From: Ureibacillus chungkukjangi
GTDB taxonomy: Bacteria; Bacillota; Bacilli; Bacillales_A; Planococcaceae
Reading direction: 5' to 3'
NCBI RefSeq assembly: GCF_003217295.1
Contig: NZ_QJTJ01000009.1
Coordinates: forward strand, 53,484 to 117,483
Length of the DNA: 64,000 nucleotides
The notes below the pieces were generated by a model. It did no database searches, was not told where the DNA came from, and saw only the letters and a list, made by a program, of their open reading frames with translations. Made by a program: the position numbers and the translations under genes. Every line of letters starts with the position of its first letter. Position 1 is the stretch's first letter. This document shows, piece after piece, positions 1-9,420 of the stretch.

Positions 1-1000
1 CTTCAAAGCTATCAATTTCATATGTATCAAAATCAATTTGTGGCTGCAAATGTATCGATAGTTCATTAAACTCGATTGCTCTTCTTAAATGAGCTTCCAT
101 TAGCACTTCATTTTGGAAGGTATGACTCATTTCCTCACGATAAAATCGGAAATGTGCACGACCATGTTTTTTTACATAGAATAAGGCCTGTTCCGCCTGG
201 TGTAATAAAGTCTCTAAATCACGGCAATCATCTGCTGCAATTGTTGAAATGCCTATAGAGCATGTCACAAAGTACTCATGTACATCTATCAAAAATGGCT
301 CCTTAAGCTGCTCGTAAATTCTATTAACTACAAGCTCTACCTCTTCACGAAGGGTATGGCGTACTAGAAATACAAACTCATCTCCACTATAGTGGAAAAG
401 CTCACACGACTTACTGCCAACCAGATAAAAGCGTTCACTGATTTTTTTGATCATCTCATCCGCTTTTTGCTTACCTAGTGATTCATTGTATTTTTTAAAA
501 CGATCTAAATCCACTAGTAAAAAAGAAATTTGACGAGAATCATTATAATTTTGATAATGCTCAGACCATTTAATATTTAAAGCTCTTTTATTTAATAGAC
601 CTGTATTTTCATTTTGAAATGTATAAAGACTATAGGAATTCTTGTCCTCATTTACTTTCTTCAAAATTAACGCATAATATTTTTCCTTGTTATTAACAAT
701 TGGTTGAATATAAATTGAAACTTGCTTTGAAGGATTCTCTATGGAAATAAATTCGACTTCTTCCTTTGGATATTGGAGCAATTCCACCAAGTTCGGCCAG
801 TTTAACCATTGAAAAAACGCACTTGCATCCATTCCTTTAAAAAATGGTACAGGAGAAAGAATTTGAGCATTTGAGTTAATCATCTCTACAGTAAATTTTC
901 CTTCATTCTGTGCTTTTAAAATGACAACAGAATCAAATGGATTTAGTTTCATGATATCTTGCAGGTAGTTTTCAAACTCCATTGTTGGAAAAGTAATCAT
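1..1000 (-). CDS. GGDEF-EAL cyclic di-GMP signalling protein, C-terminus cut by window edge
   Basis: The frame is open from an ATG at 1000 down to the window edge, giving about 333 residues, and a strong GGAGG lies 5-9 bases upstream of that ATG. A PAS-like N-terminal half (roughly residues 1-145) is followed by a GGDEF domain whose signature reads YSGDEF (residues 204-209), so the first Gly is Ser. Such variants can still be active diguanylate cyclases. After it, the motif ending in IHLQPQID is the usual start of an EAL phosphodiesterase domain, which continues outside the window. The protein would make and/or break c-di-GMP; no membrane segment is seen in the part visible. Activity of either domain cannot be judged from this fragment. 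It lies downstream of ppk but is separated from it by a terminator. Confidence 0.85.
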   Translation of the reverse strand, partial: MITFPTMEFENYLQDIMKLNPFDSVVILKAQNEGKFTVEMINSNAQILSPVPFFKGMDASAFFQWLNWPNLVELLQYPKEEVEFISIENPSKQVSIYIQPIVNNKEKYYALILKKVNEDKNSYSLYTFQNENTGLLNKRALNIKWSEHYQNYNDSRQISFLLVDLDRFKKYNESLGKQKADEMIKKISERFYLVGSKSCELFHYSGDEFVFLVRHTLREEVELVVNRIYEQLKEPFLIDVHEYFVTCSIGISTIAADDCRDLETLLHQAEQALFYVKKHGRAHFRFYREEMSHTFQNEVLMEAHLRRAIEFNELSIHLQPQIDFDTYEIDSFE

Positions 1001-1160
1001 ATTATCCTCCATTAGATAAAGACGTGATGCAAAAATAAATATAGTTATATTATAACACTATAATCCATTAAATATCGATATTTCCATCTAATTGTAGGAC
1101 AAATGTACAACTAAATCAACTTTTCGTTAAATTTTTATTTTTAAATAAGGAAAAATGCCC

Positions 1161-1197
1161 ATAAAAATCATCTCTCACCTTGTAATAGATGAGAGAT
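1161..1197 (-). terminator. intrinsic terminator of ppx-ppk
   Basis: On the minus strand a 10-bp stem (arms 1188-1197 and 1170-1179, one G-T pair) with an 8-nt loop is followed by GATTTTTAT. It sits about 40 bases after the ppk stop codon. Confidence 0.8.
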
Positions 1198-1236
1198 ATC
1201 ATTTTCCTAATATAATAAGACCTGCCTATTTTCAGC

Positions 1237-3396
1237 TTACTCTTCAACTACAACGGTACTCATTGCCTCAAGTAAAAACTGCTCCTGCGAATTAATTCTT
1301 TTATCTGTATCATTTAATTTTTTAAAGTAATACTTTCCTGTTGAATCTTGAATACGCGCCTTTACATTGTCGGCTATCTGAGTCTGTAATATATTCATGA
1401 CTCTATCTTTAATGTCATTCGAATAAAGCGGGAATAATATCTCCACACGTTTAATCATATTGCGTGTCATTAAGTCGGCTGAGGATAAATAAATATTATC
1501 CTCTCCATTGTGGTGGAACCAGTAGATACGCGTGTGCTCCAAAAAACGTCCCACAATACTTGTCACGGTAATGTTTTCACTTATTCCTGGAACTCCTGCA
1601 CGCAAGCAGCAAATCCCTCGAATAACAAGTTCAACCTTGACGCCATTAATAGAGGCTTCATAGAACTTCATGATAAGATCTTTATCGGTTAAGGAGTTCA
1701 TTTTTGCACGGATGAATCCATTCCCAAATTTTTTATGGTAGCGAATTTCTTTATCTACTAATTCAATAAATTCATCACGAATATCAAAGGGTGCTACGAC
1801 TAAATGGTGGAATTTTGGTTTTTCTGTATAGCCACTCAAATAATTAAAGAAGTTTGTTGCATCAATTCCGAATTCCTTCACTGATGTAATAATCCCCATA
1901 TCGGTGTAAAACTTAGCAGTGGCATCATTGTAGTTCCCTGTTCCCAGATGAACAAAACGTTCAATCTTACCGTTATTTTGGCGAACTACTAATGTAATTT
2001 TAGAATGTGTTTTTAAATTGTTCATCCCATAAATTACAAGACATCCAGATTGCTCTAGCTCTTTTGCCCAATGTACATTATTTTCTTCGTCAAATCGCGC
2101 CTTTAACTCAACTAGAACCGTTACCTGCTTCCCGTTTTCTGCTGCTTGCTTTAAAGCATTGATAATTGGTGAGTTGCCGCTTACACGATATAATGTTTGT
2201 TTAATCGCTAAGACTGAGGGATCGGTTGCAGCTTCAGTTACAAAATCCACGATTGGTTCAAAGGATTCATAAGGATGATGGAAAAAAATATCCTGAGTTA
2301 AAGCCTTCTCAAAGATATTTTCATTAGATGCTAGATCCCTTGGTCGTAAAGGTATAAAGCTCTCATACTCTAAATATTCCCGACCAATAGAAATCTTCTT
2401 CACAAAGCTAAATAGGAATGTTAGATCCAATGGCCCATCAATTTTAAATACGTCGGATTCTTGAATCTCAAACTCTTCTAGTAAATAGTCCAGGACTTCA
2501 TCGCTCATTTCACCGTCACGTACCTCTAAACGGCTTCCAACGCCCCATTTTCGCTTTTTCAATTCCTTTTCTATCTCAACAAGTAAATCTCGTGCACCCT
2601 CCTCATGAATCGTTAAGTCGGCATTACGAGTTAATCGGAAGGCTTGAGTTGATTTCACATTGTATCCATAGAATAGCTTATCAAGATGAGAGGTAATCAC
2701 ATCCTCTAAAAAGACAAAAACCTTCTCGCCTTTTTCACTTGGTACTTCTATAAAACGGTCTAAAACGGAAGGAACCTGTACAATTGCTACTTTTTCGTTA
2801 TGCTCACTATACATATGTTCTTCAAGCATCACGAGCAGATTTAAAGTTTTACCTATTAAAGTAGGAAAAGGACGATAAGCATCAACTGCTACTGGCGTAA
2901 GAACTGGAAAAATCGTTTCTTCAAACATCTCATTTACAAACTGTTTTTGTTGTTCATTTAATGCTTTAATGTCACGGACATATACTTTTTCCTTTGGCAG
3001 CAAATCGTGTACAAGATATTGGAAGACTTCCATTTGTCTACGAACTAGCGCCTGTGTCTTTTGAGCAATTTTTTCTAGCTGTTCCTTAGGAGTAAGGCCA
3101 GACTTATTTTCAGGCTTATGAAAGCCTGCTCTTACCTGATCCTGTAAGCCCGCTACTCGAACCATAAAAAATTCATCTAAATTCGAGCTGAAAATGGCTA
3201 AAAACTTTAATCGCTCTAGTAAAGGGTTCGCTGAATCTTCTGCTTCCTCTAATACACGTTCATTAAATGCTAACCAGCTTAGCTCGCGGTTATTGTAGTA
3301 TTGTGGCTTTGAAATTTCTTCTAACATATACTCGTAATCAATCATCTCTTCATTCTCTTTCTCTCCGTAAGAGTCTAACTGAAATTCAGTAGTCAT
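1237..3396 (-). CDS. ppk: polyphosphate kinase 1 (PPK1)
   Basis: The 719-residue product is full length for PPK1, which reversibly transfers the gamma-phosphate of ATP to polyphosphate. The N-terminal motif NNRELSWLAFNERVLEEA (residues 35-52) is the family hallmark. Two histidines correspond to the catalytic pair of the E. coli enzyme: His464 in NLKTHSKI, the phosphorylated residue in the first phospholipase-D-like domain, and His621 in EHTRIYWF. The ATG at 3396 lies 2 bases after the ppx stop, so the two genes are translationally coupled and form a ppx-ppk operon. Having synthesis and degradation of polyphosphate in one unit is common in proteobacteria and in some Bacillales. Nothing looks truncated or frameshifted. 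Confidence 0.97.
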   Translation of the reverse strand: MTTEFQLDSYGEKENEEMIDYEYMLEEISKPQYYNNRELSWLAFNERVLEEAEDSANPLLERLKFLAIFSSNLDEFFMVRVAGLQDQVRAGFHKPENKSGLTPKEQLEKIAQKTQALVRRQMEVFQYLVHDLLPKEKVYVRDIKALNEQQKQFVNEMFEETIFPVLTPVAVDAYRPFPTLIGKTLNLLVMLEEHMYSEHNEKVAIVQVPSVLDRFIEVPSEKGEKVFVFLEDVITSHLDKLFYGYNVKSTQAFRLTRNADLTIHEEGARDLLVEIEKELKKRKWGVGSRLEVRDGEMSDEVLDYLLEEFEIQESDVFKIDGPLDLTFLFSFVKKISIGREYLEYESFIPLRPRDLASNENIFEKALTQDIFFHHPYESFEPIVDFVTEAATDPSVLAIKQTLYRVSGNSPIINALKQAAENGKQVTVLVELKARFDEENNVHWAKELEQSGCLVIYGMNNLKTHSKITLVVRQNNGKIERFVHLGTGNYNDATAKFYTDMGIITSVKEFGIDATNFFNYLSGYTEKPKFHHLVVAPFDIRDEFIELVDKEIRYHKKFGNGFIRAKMNSLTDKDLIMKFYEASINGVKVELVIRGICCLRAGVPGISENITVTSIVGRFLEHTRIYWFHHNGEDNIYLSSADLMTRNMIKRVEILFPLYSNDIKDRVMNILQTQIADNVKARIQDSTGKYYFKKLNDTDKRINSQEQFLLEAMSTVVVEE

Positions 3397-3398
3397 CT

Positions 3399-4937
3399 CT
3401 AGTCACCCTTTTTATAAAAATGAATTTGTACAGGTTTTTTAACTATCCGTTCTATATGTTTTTTTTGACGCTCACATTGATAAATTTCCGCCATTGGAAT
3501 GTGCTGTGCCTTAACATTGATTTGAACGACGTCATCTATTTCTTCAAATTCAACAGATTCCACAATATTTCGCTTGGAAACGTTGAGTGCGTAAATAAAT
3601 TTCAGCATAGCTCCAAAGTCTCTTAGCATTTTTAGCTCATCTCTTGGTATCCATGTAATAAAGGGAGCTGCAAACCTTCTAAAATAATCTTTATTTTTAT
3701 AGGAAGCAACTAAGGCCAGTTTTACTCGATCCACGTGATTCATTCCTGCAATGGATTGGTTTGCAAGTAAATAAAATGTATGGCGATTGGAGGAATCCTG
3801 TTCAATATATTCACCGATCGCAAATACTTGAGCCGCCCTTTTCAGCAATTTCAGTTGCTCTTCATTGTAATTACATACATTTAATCGACAGCACTCTCTA
3901 TAAAACTGCTCTGTAATAGCTCGAAGGAAGATACGTTCATCCTCTGAACGTCCATATTCAAAGGTAATTCTACGAGCATATCCTTCAAAGACATTATATT
4001 TATCAAATGCTCGGTTATTATTTTGAAGTACTTGATTATAGATTAAGCCCTCTCGCAGACCTTTCTTGCTTATTTGAAAGGTCTTTGCCTCTACCATCAC
4101 CATGAGCTCCCTGAATACCTCCAAAGCGATTCCTATAATATCAGCACGGTCTGATGAGAGCCCGTCCAATTGCTTGAGCTGCTCAAAGCTAAATGTTTCC
4201 AAATAACTACTTAAGTTTGTCAGCTCTTCACGAGTAATTTCGTATTGGTGAACGCCAGATATCGGATATTCAATTAGCTGCTGATGAATTTGTGCAGCAT
4301 TTCGAGCACTTCCTCCTATTCCAATGACAGGAAGCCCAATCTGCTTTATCCATTCAAGCTTTTCAAATTGCTGTCTCACATACTGACGCAATGGTTCTTT
4401 TTCTTCCTTACTGATTGCTTCTCCTGAAACGAACATTTCCTTAAGGGAAACCGTACCAAATGGAAAGCTAATTGTTTTTTGTAGCTTTTTATCCTCAAAT
4501 AAAGTGATTTCCGTAGAGCCACCACCGATGTCAATTGTAACTGCCGATTTCGTATCCATTGAATGAGCAACAGCAACGAATCCAAAAAAGGCTTCTTCTT
4601 CCTCTGTTAATAAATCGATTAGAATTCCTGTTTCTTTTTCCATACGATCAATAATGGTCTGGTTATTAGTAGCTTGGCGAATTGCCGCTGTGGCTGTCGC
4701 CTTTATATCTGTTACATCATAATCGTCGATAATTTTTTTAAATGAGCTTAATGTGTCAGCCAAGAGCACGATACCTTCTTCAGACATCTCACCATTTGCT
4801 TGCAGATATTTTCGCAACCTTGCCACTGTTTTAATATTTCCGAATTCTCTTAAGCCTTCAAGGTTATTATATTTATAAAGTACTAGACGTATTGTGTTGG
4901 ACCCAATATCGATAATAGCCGTTTTTAAATTTTCCAT
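3399..4937 (-). CDS. ppx: exopolyphosphatase, Ppx/GppA family
   Basis: From the ATG at 4937 this encodes 512 residues of the ASKHA-fold Ppx/GppA family, which removes terminal phosphate from polyphosphate (and in some members from pppGpp). The phosphate-binding signature IDIGSNTIRL lies near residues 8-17 and a second glycine motif (DIGGGSTEI) near residue 140. A C-terminal HD-like helical region follows, as in long Ppx proteins. The frame is open further upstream to 5057, but that extra ATG sits inside a terminator hairpin for cheV (5042-5092), so the 4937 start is preferred even though its ribosome site (AGAGAAGTGAT) is spaced rather far from it. The gene is followed 2 bases later by ppk, its functional opposite. 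Confidence 0.92.
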   Translation of the reverse strand: MENLKTAIIDIGSNTIRLVLYKYNNLEGLREFGNIKTVARLRKYLQANGEMSEEGIVLLADTLSSFKKIIDDYDVTDIKATATAAIRQATNNQTIIDRMEKETGILIDLLTEEEEAFFGFVAVAHSMDTKSAVTIDIGGGSTEITLFEDKKLQKTISFPFGTVSLKEMFVSGEAISKEEKEPLRQYVRQQFEKLEWIKQIGLPVIGIGGSARNAAQIHQQLIEYPISGVHQYEITREELTNLSSYLETFSFEQLKQLDGLSSDRADIIGIALEVFRELMVMVEAKTFQISKKGLREGLIYNQVLQNNNRAFDKYNVFEGYARRITFEYGRSEDERIFLRAITEQFYRECCRLNVCNYNEEQLKLLKRAAQVFAIGEYIEQDSSNRHTFYLLANQSIAGMNHVDRVKLALVASYKNKDYFRRFAAPFITWIPRDELKMLRDFGAMLKFIYALNVSKRNIVESVEFEEIDDVVQINVKAQHIPMAEIYQCERQKKHIERIVKKPVQIHFYKKGD

Positions 4938-5041
4938 ATTTTCTATTGTTATCACTTCTCTCTTTGAAATTTCATATGGAAGAAACACTACTCTTCTATA
5001 CCCTAAAGAATGGATTAAAAATTTCAACTTTAAACCCGAGA

Positions 5042-5092
5042 AGAAAAAAGAACACAATCGTTAACCCTTGAAAGGTTTCCGACCGTGTTCTA
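5042..5092 (-). terminator. intrinsic terminator after cheV
   Basis: On the minus strand AGAACAC (5085-5091) pairs with GTGTTCT (5049-5055), with further interrupted inner pairing, and is followed by a run of T (5042-5048). It separates cheV from ppx-ppk. Confidence 0.8.
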
Positions 5093-5169
5093 ATATAAAT
5101 CAATCACCTTGGAAGAGCCTTACTAACTAAACTATAATTTTTAGACTGCCTAAAATATTGACCTCTTTT

Positions 5170-6081
5170 TTATAGAATCAATTCGTCGACCTTTAAAATG
5201 AGCTCCGCTATTTCAGGTTTACTAATTTGCTCTTGGGCACCTACTACTTCCCCTTTATGACGAAGATCATCTGTTATCAAGCTTGAGAAGATAATTACAG
5301 GCAGCTTCGCTAATGAAGGATTTGTTTTAATTTTTTTAGTAAAATGATGCCCATCCATTTGTGGCATCTCAATATCTGTTACTACTAATTGTACATGCTC
5401 TTCAATATTGCTTCCTGTACTTAGAAGTGATTCCAGGTAATCAAAAGCATCACGGCCATTTTCAAAGAATTCAAGGTTTACATAGCCTGCTTCATGCATC
5501 GTATCATGCAATAATTTTCGAAGTAATGGAGAATCCTCTGCAATAACAATTTTCTTTTCAGAACGTTCACGTTTACCCAGCTTTTTCACAGATTCTACGT
5601 TGATTCCCGACTCAGGATTGATGTCCACCATAATTTTCTCGAAATCCAGTAATAAAAGCATTGTGTCCTGCTGTTTAATAACCCCAATTACCTGACTTGA
5701 GCCACCTTGATACATATCTGAAGGCTTTTCAATTTCATTCCAAGAAATGCGATGGATTTGTGTAACATTATCAACATGGAAAACAACCTTTTGCTTATTA
5801 AACTCAGCAACAATATATTTTTGCTGTGCAGAAAATGTTCCATTAGAAATCCCTAAAACCTTAAGCATATTCACTACAGGCAATACTTCTCCACGAAGTT
5901 GAATAATCCCTTCAACATGAGGATGTGCATGCGGGATAAAAGTCACAGGAATCGGTTGGATGATTTCTTTAACCTTTATCACATTAATACCAAATTTATT
6001 ATTAGCGACTTCAAATTCTACAATTTCAAGTTCATTTGTACCACTTTCTAGTAAAATACCTTTATGTTCCAAGTCACTCAC
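5170..6081 (-). CDS. cheV: chemotaxis coupling protein CheV (CheW domain plus receiver)
   Basis: This 303-residue protein has a CheW-like coupling domain (about residues 15-155) and a response-regulator receiver domain (about 175-300). The phospho-acceptor is Asp236 in VVTDIEMPQMDG; an acidic pair (AEDS, residues 181-184) and a conserved Lys (ISKPE) complete the receiver site. CheV couples chemoreceptors to CheA at the cell pole and tunes adaptation through its phosphorylation. The start is GTG at 6081 with AAAGGAAAG just upstream. It stands alone, between its own terminator and the UMF1 transporter gene, as cheV does in B. subtilis, so the rest of the chemotaxis system must be elsewhere. Confidence 0.95.
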   Translation of the reverse strand: MSDLEHKGILLESGTNELEIVEFEVANNKFGINVIKVKEIIQPIPVTFIPHAHPHVEGIIQLRGEVLPVVNMLKVLGISNGTFSAQQKYIVAEFNKQKVVFHVDNVTQIHRISWNEIEKPSDMYQGGSSQVIGVIKQQDTMLLLLDFEKIMVDINPESGINVESVKKLGKRERSEKKIVIAEDSPLLRKLLHDTMHEAGYVNLEFFENGRDAFDYLESLLSTGSNIEEHVQLVVTDIEMPQMDGHHFTKKIKTNPSLAKLPVIIFSSLITDDLRHKGEVVGAQEQISKPEIAELILKVDELIL

Positions 6082-6174
6082 GCTTTCCTTTCCCGGCTAA
6101 AACATTTTTATTTTAGCTACTTTTGATACAGATTTTTATAAGTAAATTGTAACATAGGGGAAGGTATTCTCCTA

Positions 6175-7494
6175 TCATCTATTTTCTTCAGGTTTTACCT
6201 TCAAATGTATGAGTAGTCCAATTAATGTCAGTATGATTAGGGAACCTAACGCTACTCGACTTGCTAATGTTCCTTGATCTCTAAGGATTAATGTGATCGT
6301 ACCATAAATTGCTGGCCCAATTATCGATGACACTTTTCCTGAAAATGCGAATAAGCCAAAAAATTGTCCGCGCTTTTCTTCTGGAGATAATTCAATAATT
6401 AATGTGCGAGAGGTAACCCACATGGATCCAAGAGAAATACCAAACATACTACCCGCAATCCAGAACATTCCCTGAGTTGTCGCAAATACAGCTAAAATAA
6501 GGGCCACAATCATAATAATTGCAACTATCGTTATAGATTGTTTTGCCCCAATCCATTTTGCGATATATCCAAATACCATTGAACCAATGACAGTTGCAAT
6601 TGTGCTGACCAAATACAGGATTATAAATTGACCCGATGTAAATCCTACAATAGCCGTTGCATAAACAGCCATCATAGCGATCGTTGTTGCTATTGCATCA
6701 TTTAGGAAAAAGTAAGCAATCATAAATGTAAAAATCGCTTTATACTTTTTCATTTCCTTGAAGGTCTGAATAATTTCCTTATAGCCTTCTAGAAATTTAA
6801 CCTTTTTTCTCTCTGCCTTAGGGATTGGCTTATCCTTTATAAAGAAAAATAATGGCAAGGAAAAGATTAGATAGAGAATAGCTGTCGGTATAAATGCACG
6901 ATGGAAGTCTCCATCGCTTACAAGTAGATATACTAGCAAACCGCACAGCGTACCCAGATACCCTACTGCCACACCAAAGCCAGATATTAAAGGCATTTCT
7001 TCTTTTGTCCCAAGATCCCCCATCATGGAATCATAGAATACTAAACTAGAATTAAAGAAAAATTTAGCTATAACAAAGCTTACAACAACTAAAAACAAAC
7101 TAAGGGGAACACCTGAGTAATGTATATTAAAATCAAAACTCGCAAAGACCCCCATCATAAACGTGAAAACAATCGAAATAGAAGCAAACCAAACGATAAA
7201 CCTCTTTTTGTAGCCAGTATTATCAATCCACACACCAAACAACGGTGAAAATAGTACGAGGAAGAAGCTAGCTACTGCATTCGCATAAGATATAAACGTG
7301 CTTGCAACCTGCTGTCGAACTTCGTCAGTTCCTAGTACTTCATCCATATAAAATGGGAAAAATACTGTATTAATGTTAGACGAAAATATCGTGTTGGCAA
7401 AATCGTAAAATGCCCAGGAAAGAATGGGTAACGAAAGATATAAGGCAATCGGACCTCTTGTATTAGAGTTTTGACGATTAACTGTTTTCCCCAA
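6175..7494 (-). CDS. MFS transporter of the UMF1 / Atg22-like family
   Basis: The 439-residue polytopic protein has about 12 predicted membrane segments. The N-terminal motif WAFYDFANT (residues 28-36) is typical of the UMF1 family (Atg22-like major facilitator proteins), whose bacterial substrates are unknown; Atg22 in yeast exports amino acids from the vacuole. A central charged cytoplasmic loop (about 220-245, rich in Lys) separates the two six-helix bundles, as usual in MFS. The likely start is TTG at 7494, preceded at 8 bases by AGGGG; no ATG occurs before the first membrane helix. It is followed by cheV on the same strand but with no functional link that can be seen. Confidence 0.85.
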   Translation of the reverse strand: MGKTVNRQNSNTRGPIALYLSLPILSWAFYDFANTIFSSNINTVFFPFYMDEVLGTDEVRQQVASTFISYANAVASFFLVLFSPLFGVWIDNTGYKKRFIVWFASISIVFTFMMGVFASFDFNIHYSGVPLSLFLVVVSFVIAKFFFNSSLVFYDSMMGDLGTKEEMPLISGFGVAVGYLGTLCGLLVYLLVSDGDFHRAFIPTAILYLIFSLPLFFFIKDKPIPKAERKKVKFLEGYKEIIQTFKEMKKYKAIFTFMIAYFFLNDAIATTIAMMAVYATAIVGFTSGQFIILYLVSTIATVIGSMVFGYIAKWIGAKQSITIVAIIMIVALILAVFATTQGMFWIAGSMFGISLGSMWVTSRTLIIELSPEEKRGQFFGLFAFSGKVSSIIGPAIYGTITLILRDQGTLASRVALGSLIILTLIGLLIHLKVKPEENR

Positions 7495-7577
7495 AGTGTT
7501 CGCCCCTAAAAAAATATTTTCTATATCTAAATTTCAACAAACACAAGACAGCGTTCAATTATAGATTGAACAAAAAA

Positions 7578-8450
7578 TTAATCAATATAGTATTTAATCA
7601 GGCTTTGTGTCCCATTATCTCCATAGCCCTTTTCTAACAGCGTATTATAAAGCTCTTTAGAAAGTTTTACACCAGGTAGATTTAAGTTCATTTTTTCCGC
7701 TTCATCAATGGCAATTTTCATATCCTTAATGAAATGCTTCAAATAAAAGCCTGGTTCGAAATCTCCTTTAATCATGCGTGGACCAAGATTGCTCAATGAC
7801 CAAGATCCAGCTGCTCCTGTAGAAATAGATTGAAGTACCCTTTCTATATCTAATCCTGCCTTCATGGCATATGCAATTGATTCACAAACCCCAATCATAT
7901 TCGTTGCAATAAGCAATTGATTACACATTTTTGTATGCTGGCCTGCACCTGCTTCACCTTGATACACTATATTCTCGCCAAAGATTTGTAGAATCGGAAG
8001 TAATTCATTAAAAACAGCTTCGTCTCCGCCCGCCATAATAGAAAGCGTCCCATTTTGAGCACCAATATCCCCACCCGATACAGGTGCATCAATACTAGAA
8101 ATCCCTTTTTCCTTTGCTGACTCATATATCTTTTTCGCAAGTGTAGGCTCAGAAGTTGTCAAATCTACAGCAACCGCTCCTTTTCGGGCAGTTTGTAAAA
8201 GTCCTTGCTCACCAAAGTAAACCTCCTCAACATCTATAGGGAAGCCCACCATTGTAAAAATTATGTCCCTATTTTTTGCTGCGTCTTTTGGTGTTTCTGC
8301 CCATTTTGCACCAAGCTCAATTAAGCTCTGAGCCTTAGATTGCGTACGAGTATATACACTTACCTCATAACCAGCCTTTAATAAGTGTTTAACAATACTA
8401 GAGCCCATAACTCCTGTTCCGATAAATCCAATCTTTTTCGTATGTAGCAT
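7578..8450 (-). CDS. beta-hydroxyacid dehydrogenase, 3-hydroxyisobutyrate dehydrogenase family (YkwC-like)
   Basis: A 290-residue NAD(P)-dependent dehydrogenase. The Rossmann fingerprint GFIGTGVMG is at residues 8-16, the substrate-binding signature DAPVSGGDIGAQNG at 121-134, and the catalytic lysine is Lys174 in the GxGxxxKxxxN motif. Family members oxidise small beta-hydroxyacids such as 3-hydroxyisobutyrate, tartronate semialdehyde or gamma-hydroxybutyrate; the actual substrate here cannot be told. B. subtilis YkwC is similar, and the neighbouring ykvS, mhqR and ktrD genes match that part of the B. subtilis map. The ATG at 8450 has GGAAAGGG upstream. No valine-catabolism genes are nearby. 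Confidence 0.85.
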   Translation of the reverse strand: MLHTKKIGFIGTGVMGSSIVKHLLKAGYEVSVYTRTQSKAQSLIELGAKWAETPKDAAKNRDIIFTMVGFPIDVEEVYFGEQGLLQTARKGAVAVDLTTSEPTLAKKIYESAKEKGISSIDAPVSGGDIGAQNGTLSIMAGGDEAVFNELLPILQIFGENIVYQGEAGAGQHTKMCNQLLIATNMIGVCESIAYAMKAGLDIERVLQSISTGAAGSWSLSNLGPRMIKGDFEPGFYLKHFIKDMKIAIDEAEKMNLNLPGVKLSKELYNTLLEKGYGDNGTQSLIKYYID

Positions 8451-8701
8451 TTGATCAACCCTTTCCTATTCTCATGAATAGCAAACAATATTATCTGTAT
8501 TAATACTAAGTAGCCATATCTCATACAATATAAGAGCGAGATAATTTTTTATAATAGTTTACCAAATATTTTCTGATTATTGCTTAAAAGTAGAAAAAAA
8601 TTACATAAAATTTACAAAATAAGTGTCATATTCTAAAAAAAGCTAGTGCATCCCCTGTATCGAGCTTTTACTTTGGCAATACAACTTTCTCAATTGAACA
8701 C

Positions 8702-8734
8702 AAAAAGAGAGCAGAAGACTAATGCTCCTGCTCT
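8702..8734 (-). terminator. intrinsic terminator after the Spo0E-like gene
   Basis: Minus-strand AGAGCAG / CTGCTCT stem (8728-8734 with 8708-8714) followed by CTTTTTG. The remaining gap between 8451 and 8820 is AT-rich and shows no gene I can support. Confidence 0.7.
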
Positions 8735-8820
8735 TAAAGGGGGAAATGAGAATGTTGCTGTGTTCATAAATAATATATCCCCCTTAATACCTTTTTAAAC
8801 AATTTTTACAAATTTTTTTT

Positions 8821-9015
8821 CTAGATATAATTATACTCATCATTTTTTTCTAATTGCTTATCTTCACTAGCAAAAACAACATCATATTCATTCATTAAAC
8901 GATCTAATTCTTTACTTATACGAATTGTTCTTGGGTTTTGAAGACCGTACTCTATTCCAGTTTGTATCATTAGCTGTCTTTTTGATTCAAGTTCTTTTAA
9001 AAGGTCCTTACCCAC
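8821..9015 (-). CDS. Spo0E-like aspartyl-phosphate phosphatase
   Basis: A 64-residue protein of the Spo0E family, small two-helix phosphatases that remove phosphate from Spo0A-P and so delay sporulation. The helix-1 pattern (ELESKRQLMIQTGIEYGL) and the family signature in helix 2, here SKELDRLMNEY (usually SQELD), are both present. The start is GTG at 9015 with AGGAGGA spaced 5-6 bases upstream. A TATAAT-like -10 element lies at 9047-9052 and a TGTCGAA heptamer, the Spo0A box, at 9095-9101 on the same strand, so feedback control by Spo0A is possible. Which Spo0E paralogue it represents cannot be told. Confidence 0.85.
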   Translation of the reverse strand: MGKDLLKELESKRQLMIQTGIEYGLQNPRTIRISKELDRLMNEYDVVFASEDKQLEKNDEYNYI

Positions 9016-9094
9016 TAAACTCCTCCTAAAAAAATATGATGTAATTATTATAAGGGTTTCTTAGGAAAATAAGGACGAAAATCGCTAGACAAAG

Positions 9095-9101
9095 TTCGAC
9101 A
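9095..9101 (-). promoter_or_regulatory. candidate Spo0A box upstream of the Spo0E-like gene
   Basis: TGTCGAA on the minus strand, an exact match to the 7-bp 0A box, 80 bases upstream of the GTG start. Heptamers arise often by chance, so the context is the main support. Confidence 0.35.
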
Positions 9102-9111
9102 GAAATAGCGT

Positions 9112-9300
9112 TTAACTTCTTGGTTCCTTTAAAAATGTGAAAACAACATCTCCACCCTGTTGAGCTTCTCCACGAAAATGTTTAAACTTTTCATCACTTA
9201 CCAAGAACGTTCGAAATTGCAAAAATTCTTCCTTCGGTATTTTGATACTTTCAATTTCACCGTTTTTAAGCTGTTCAATTATTTGTTGATAGTTATCCAT
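9112..9300 (-). CDS. small conserved-looking hypothetical protein, 62 aa
   Basis: I do not recognise this family. The 62-residue product is mixed charged and hydrophobic, has no signal peptide or membrane segment, and is predicted to be a small cytosolic alpha/beta protein (a helix over residues 1-13, then IESIKIPKEEF and a C-terminal VVFTFLKEP strand). Translation is well supported: AAAAGGTGATTAA immediately precedes the ATG at 9300. It lies between the Spo0E-like gene (same strand) and ykvS (divergent), and could share a transcript with the Spo0E-like gene 96 bases further on. No function is proposed. Confidence 0.6.
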   Translation of the reverse strand: MDNYQQIIEQLKNGEIESIKIPKEEFLQFRTFLVSDEKFKHFRGEAQQGGDVVFTFLKEPRS

Positions 9301-9420
9301 TTAATCACCTTTTAATTGTTAAATTTTAGAGAAATTAATTAAAAATTCTAAAAATCTCTTTACTTTTTTTAGATTTTCATGCAAAATTTCTTAATATTAG
9401 TCGATAAGGAGCTGACTCTT

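Noticed and set aside
8760..8790. Possible 25-codon minus-strand ORF ahead of the terminator near 8702
   Set aside because: It runs straight through the terminator hairpin and its stem, and the ribosome site is too far from the ATG.
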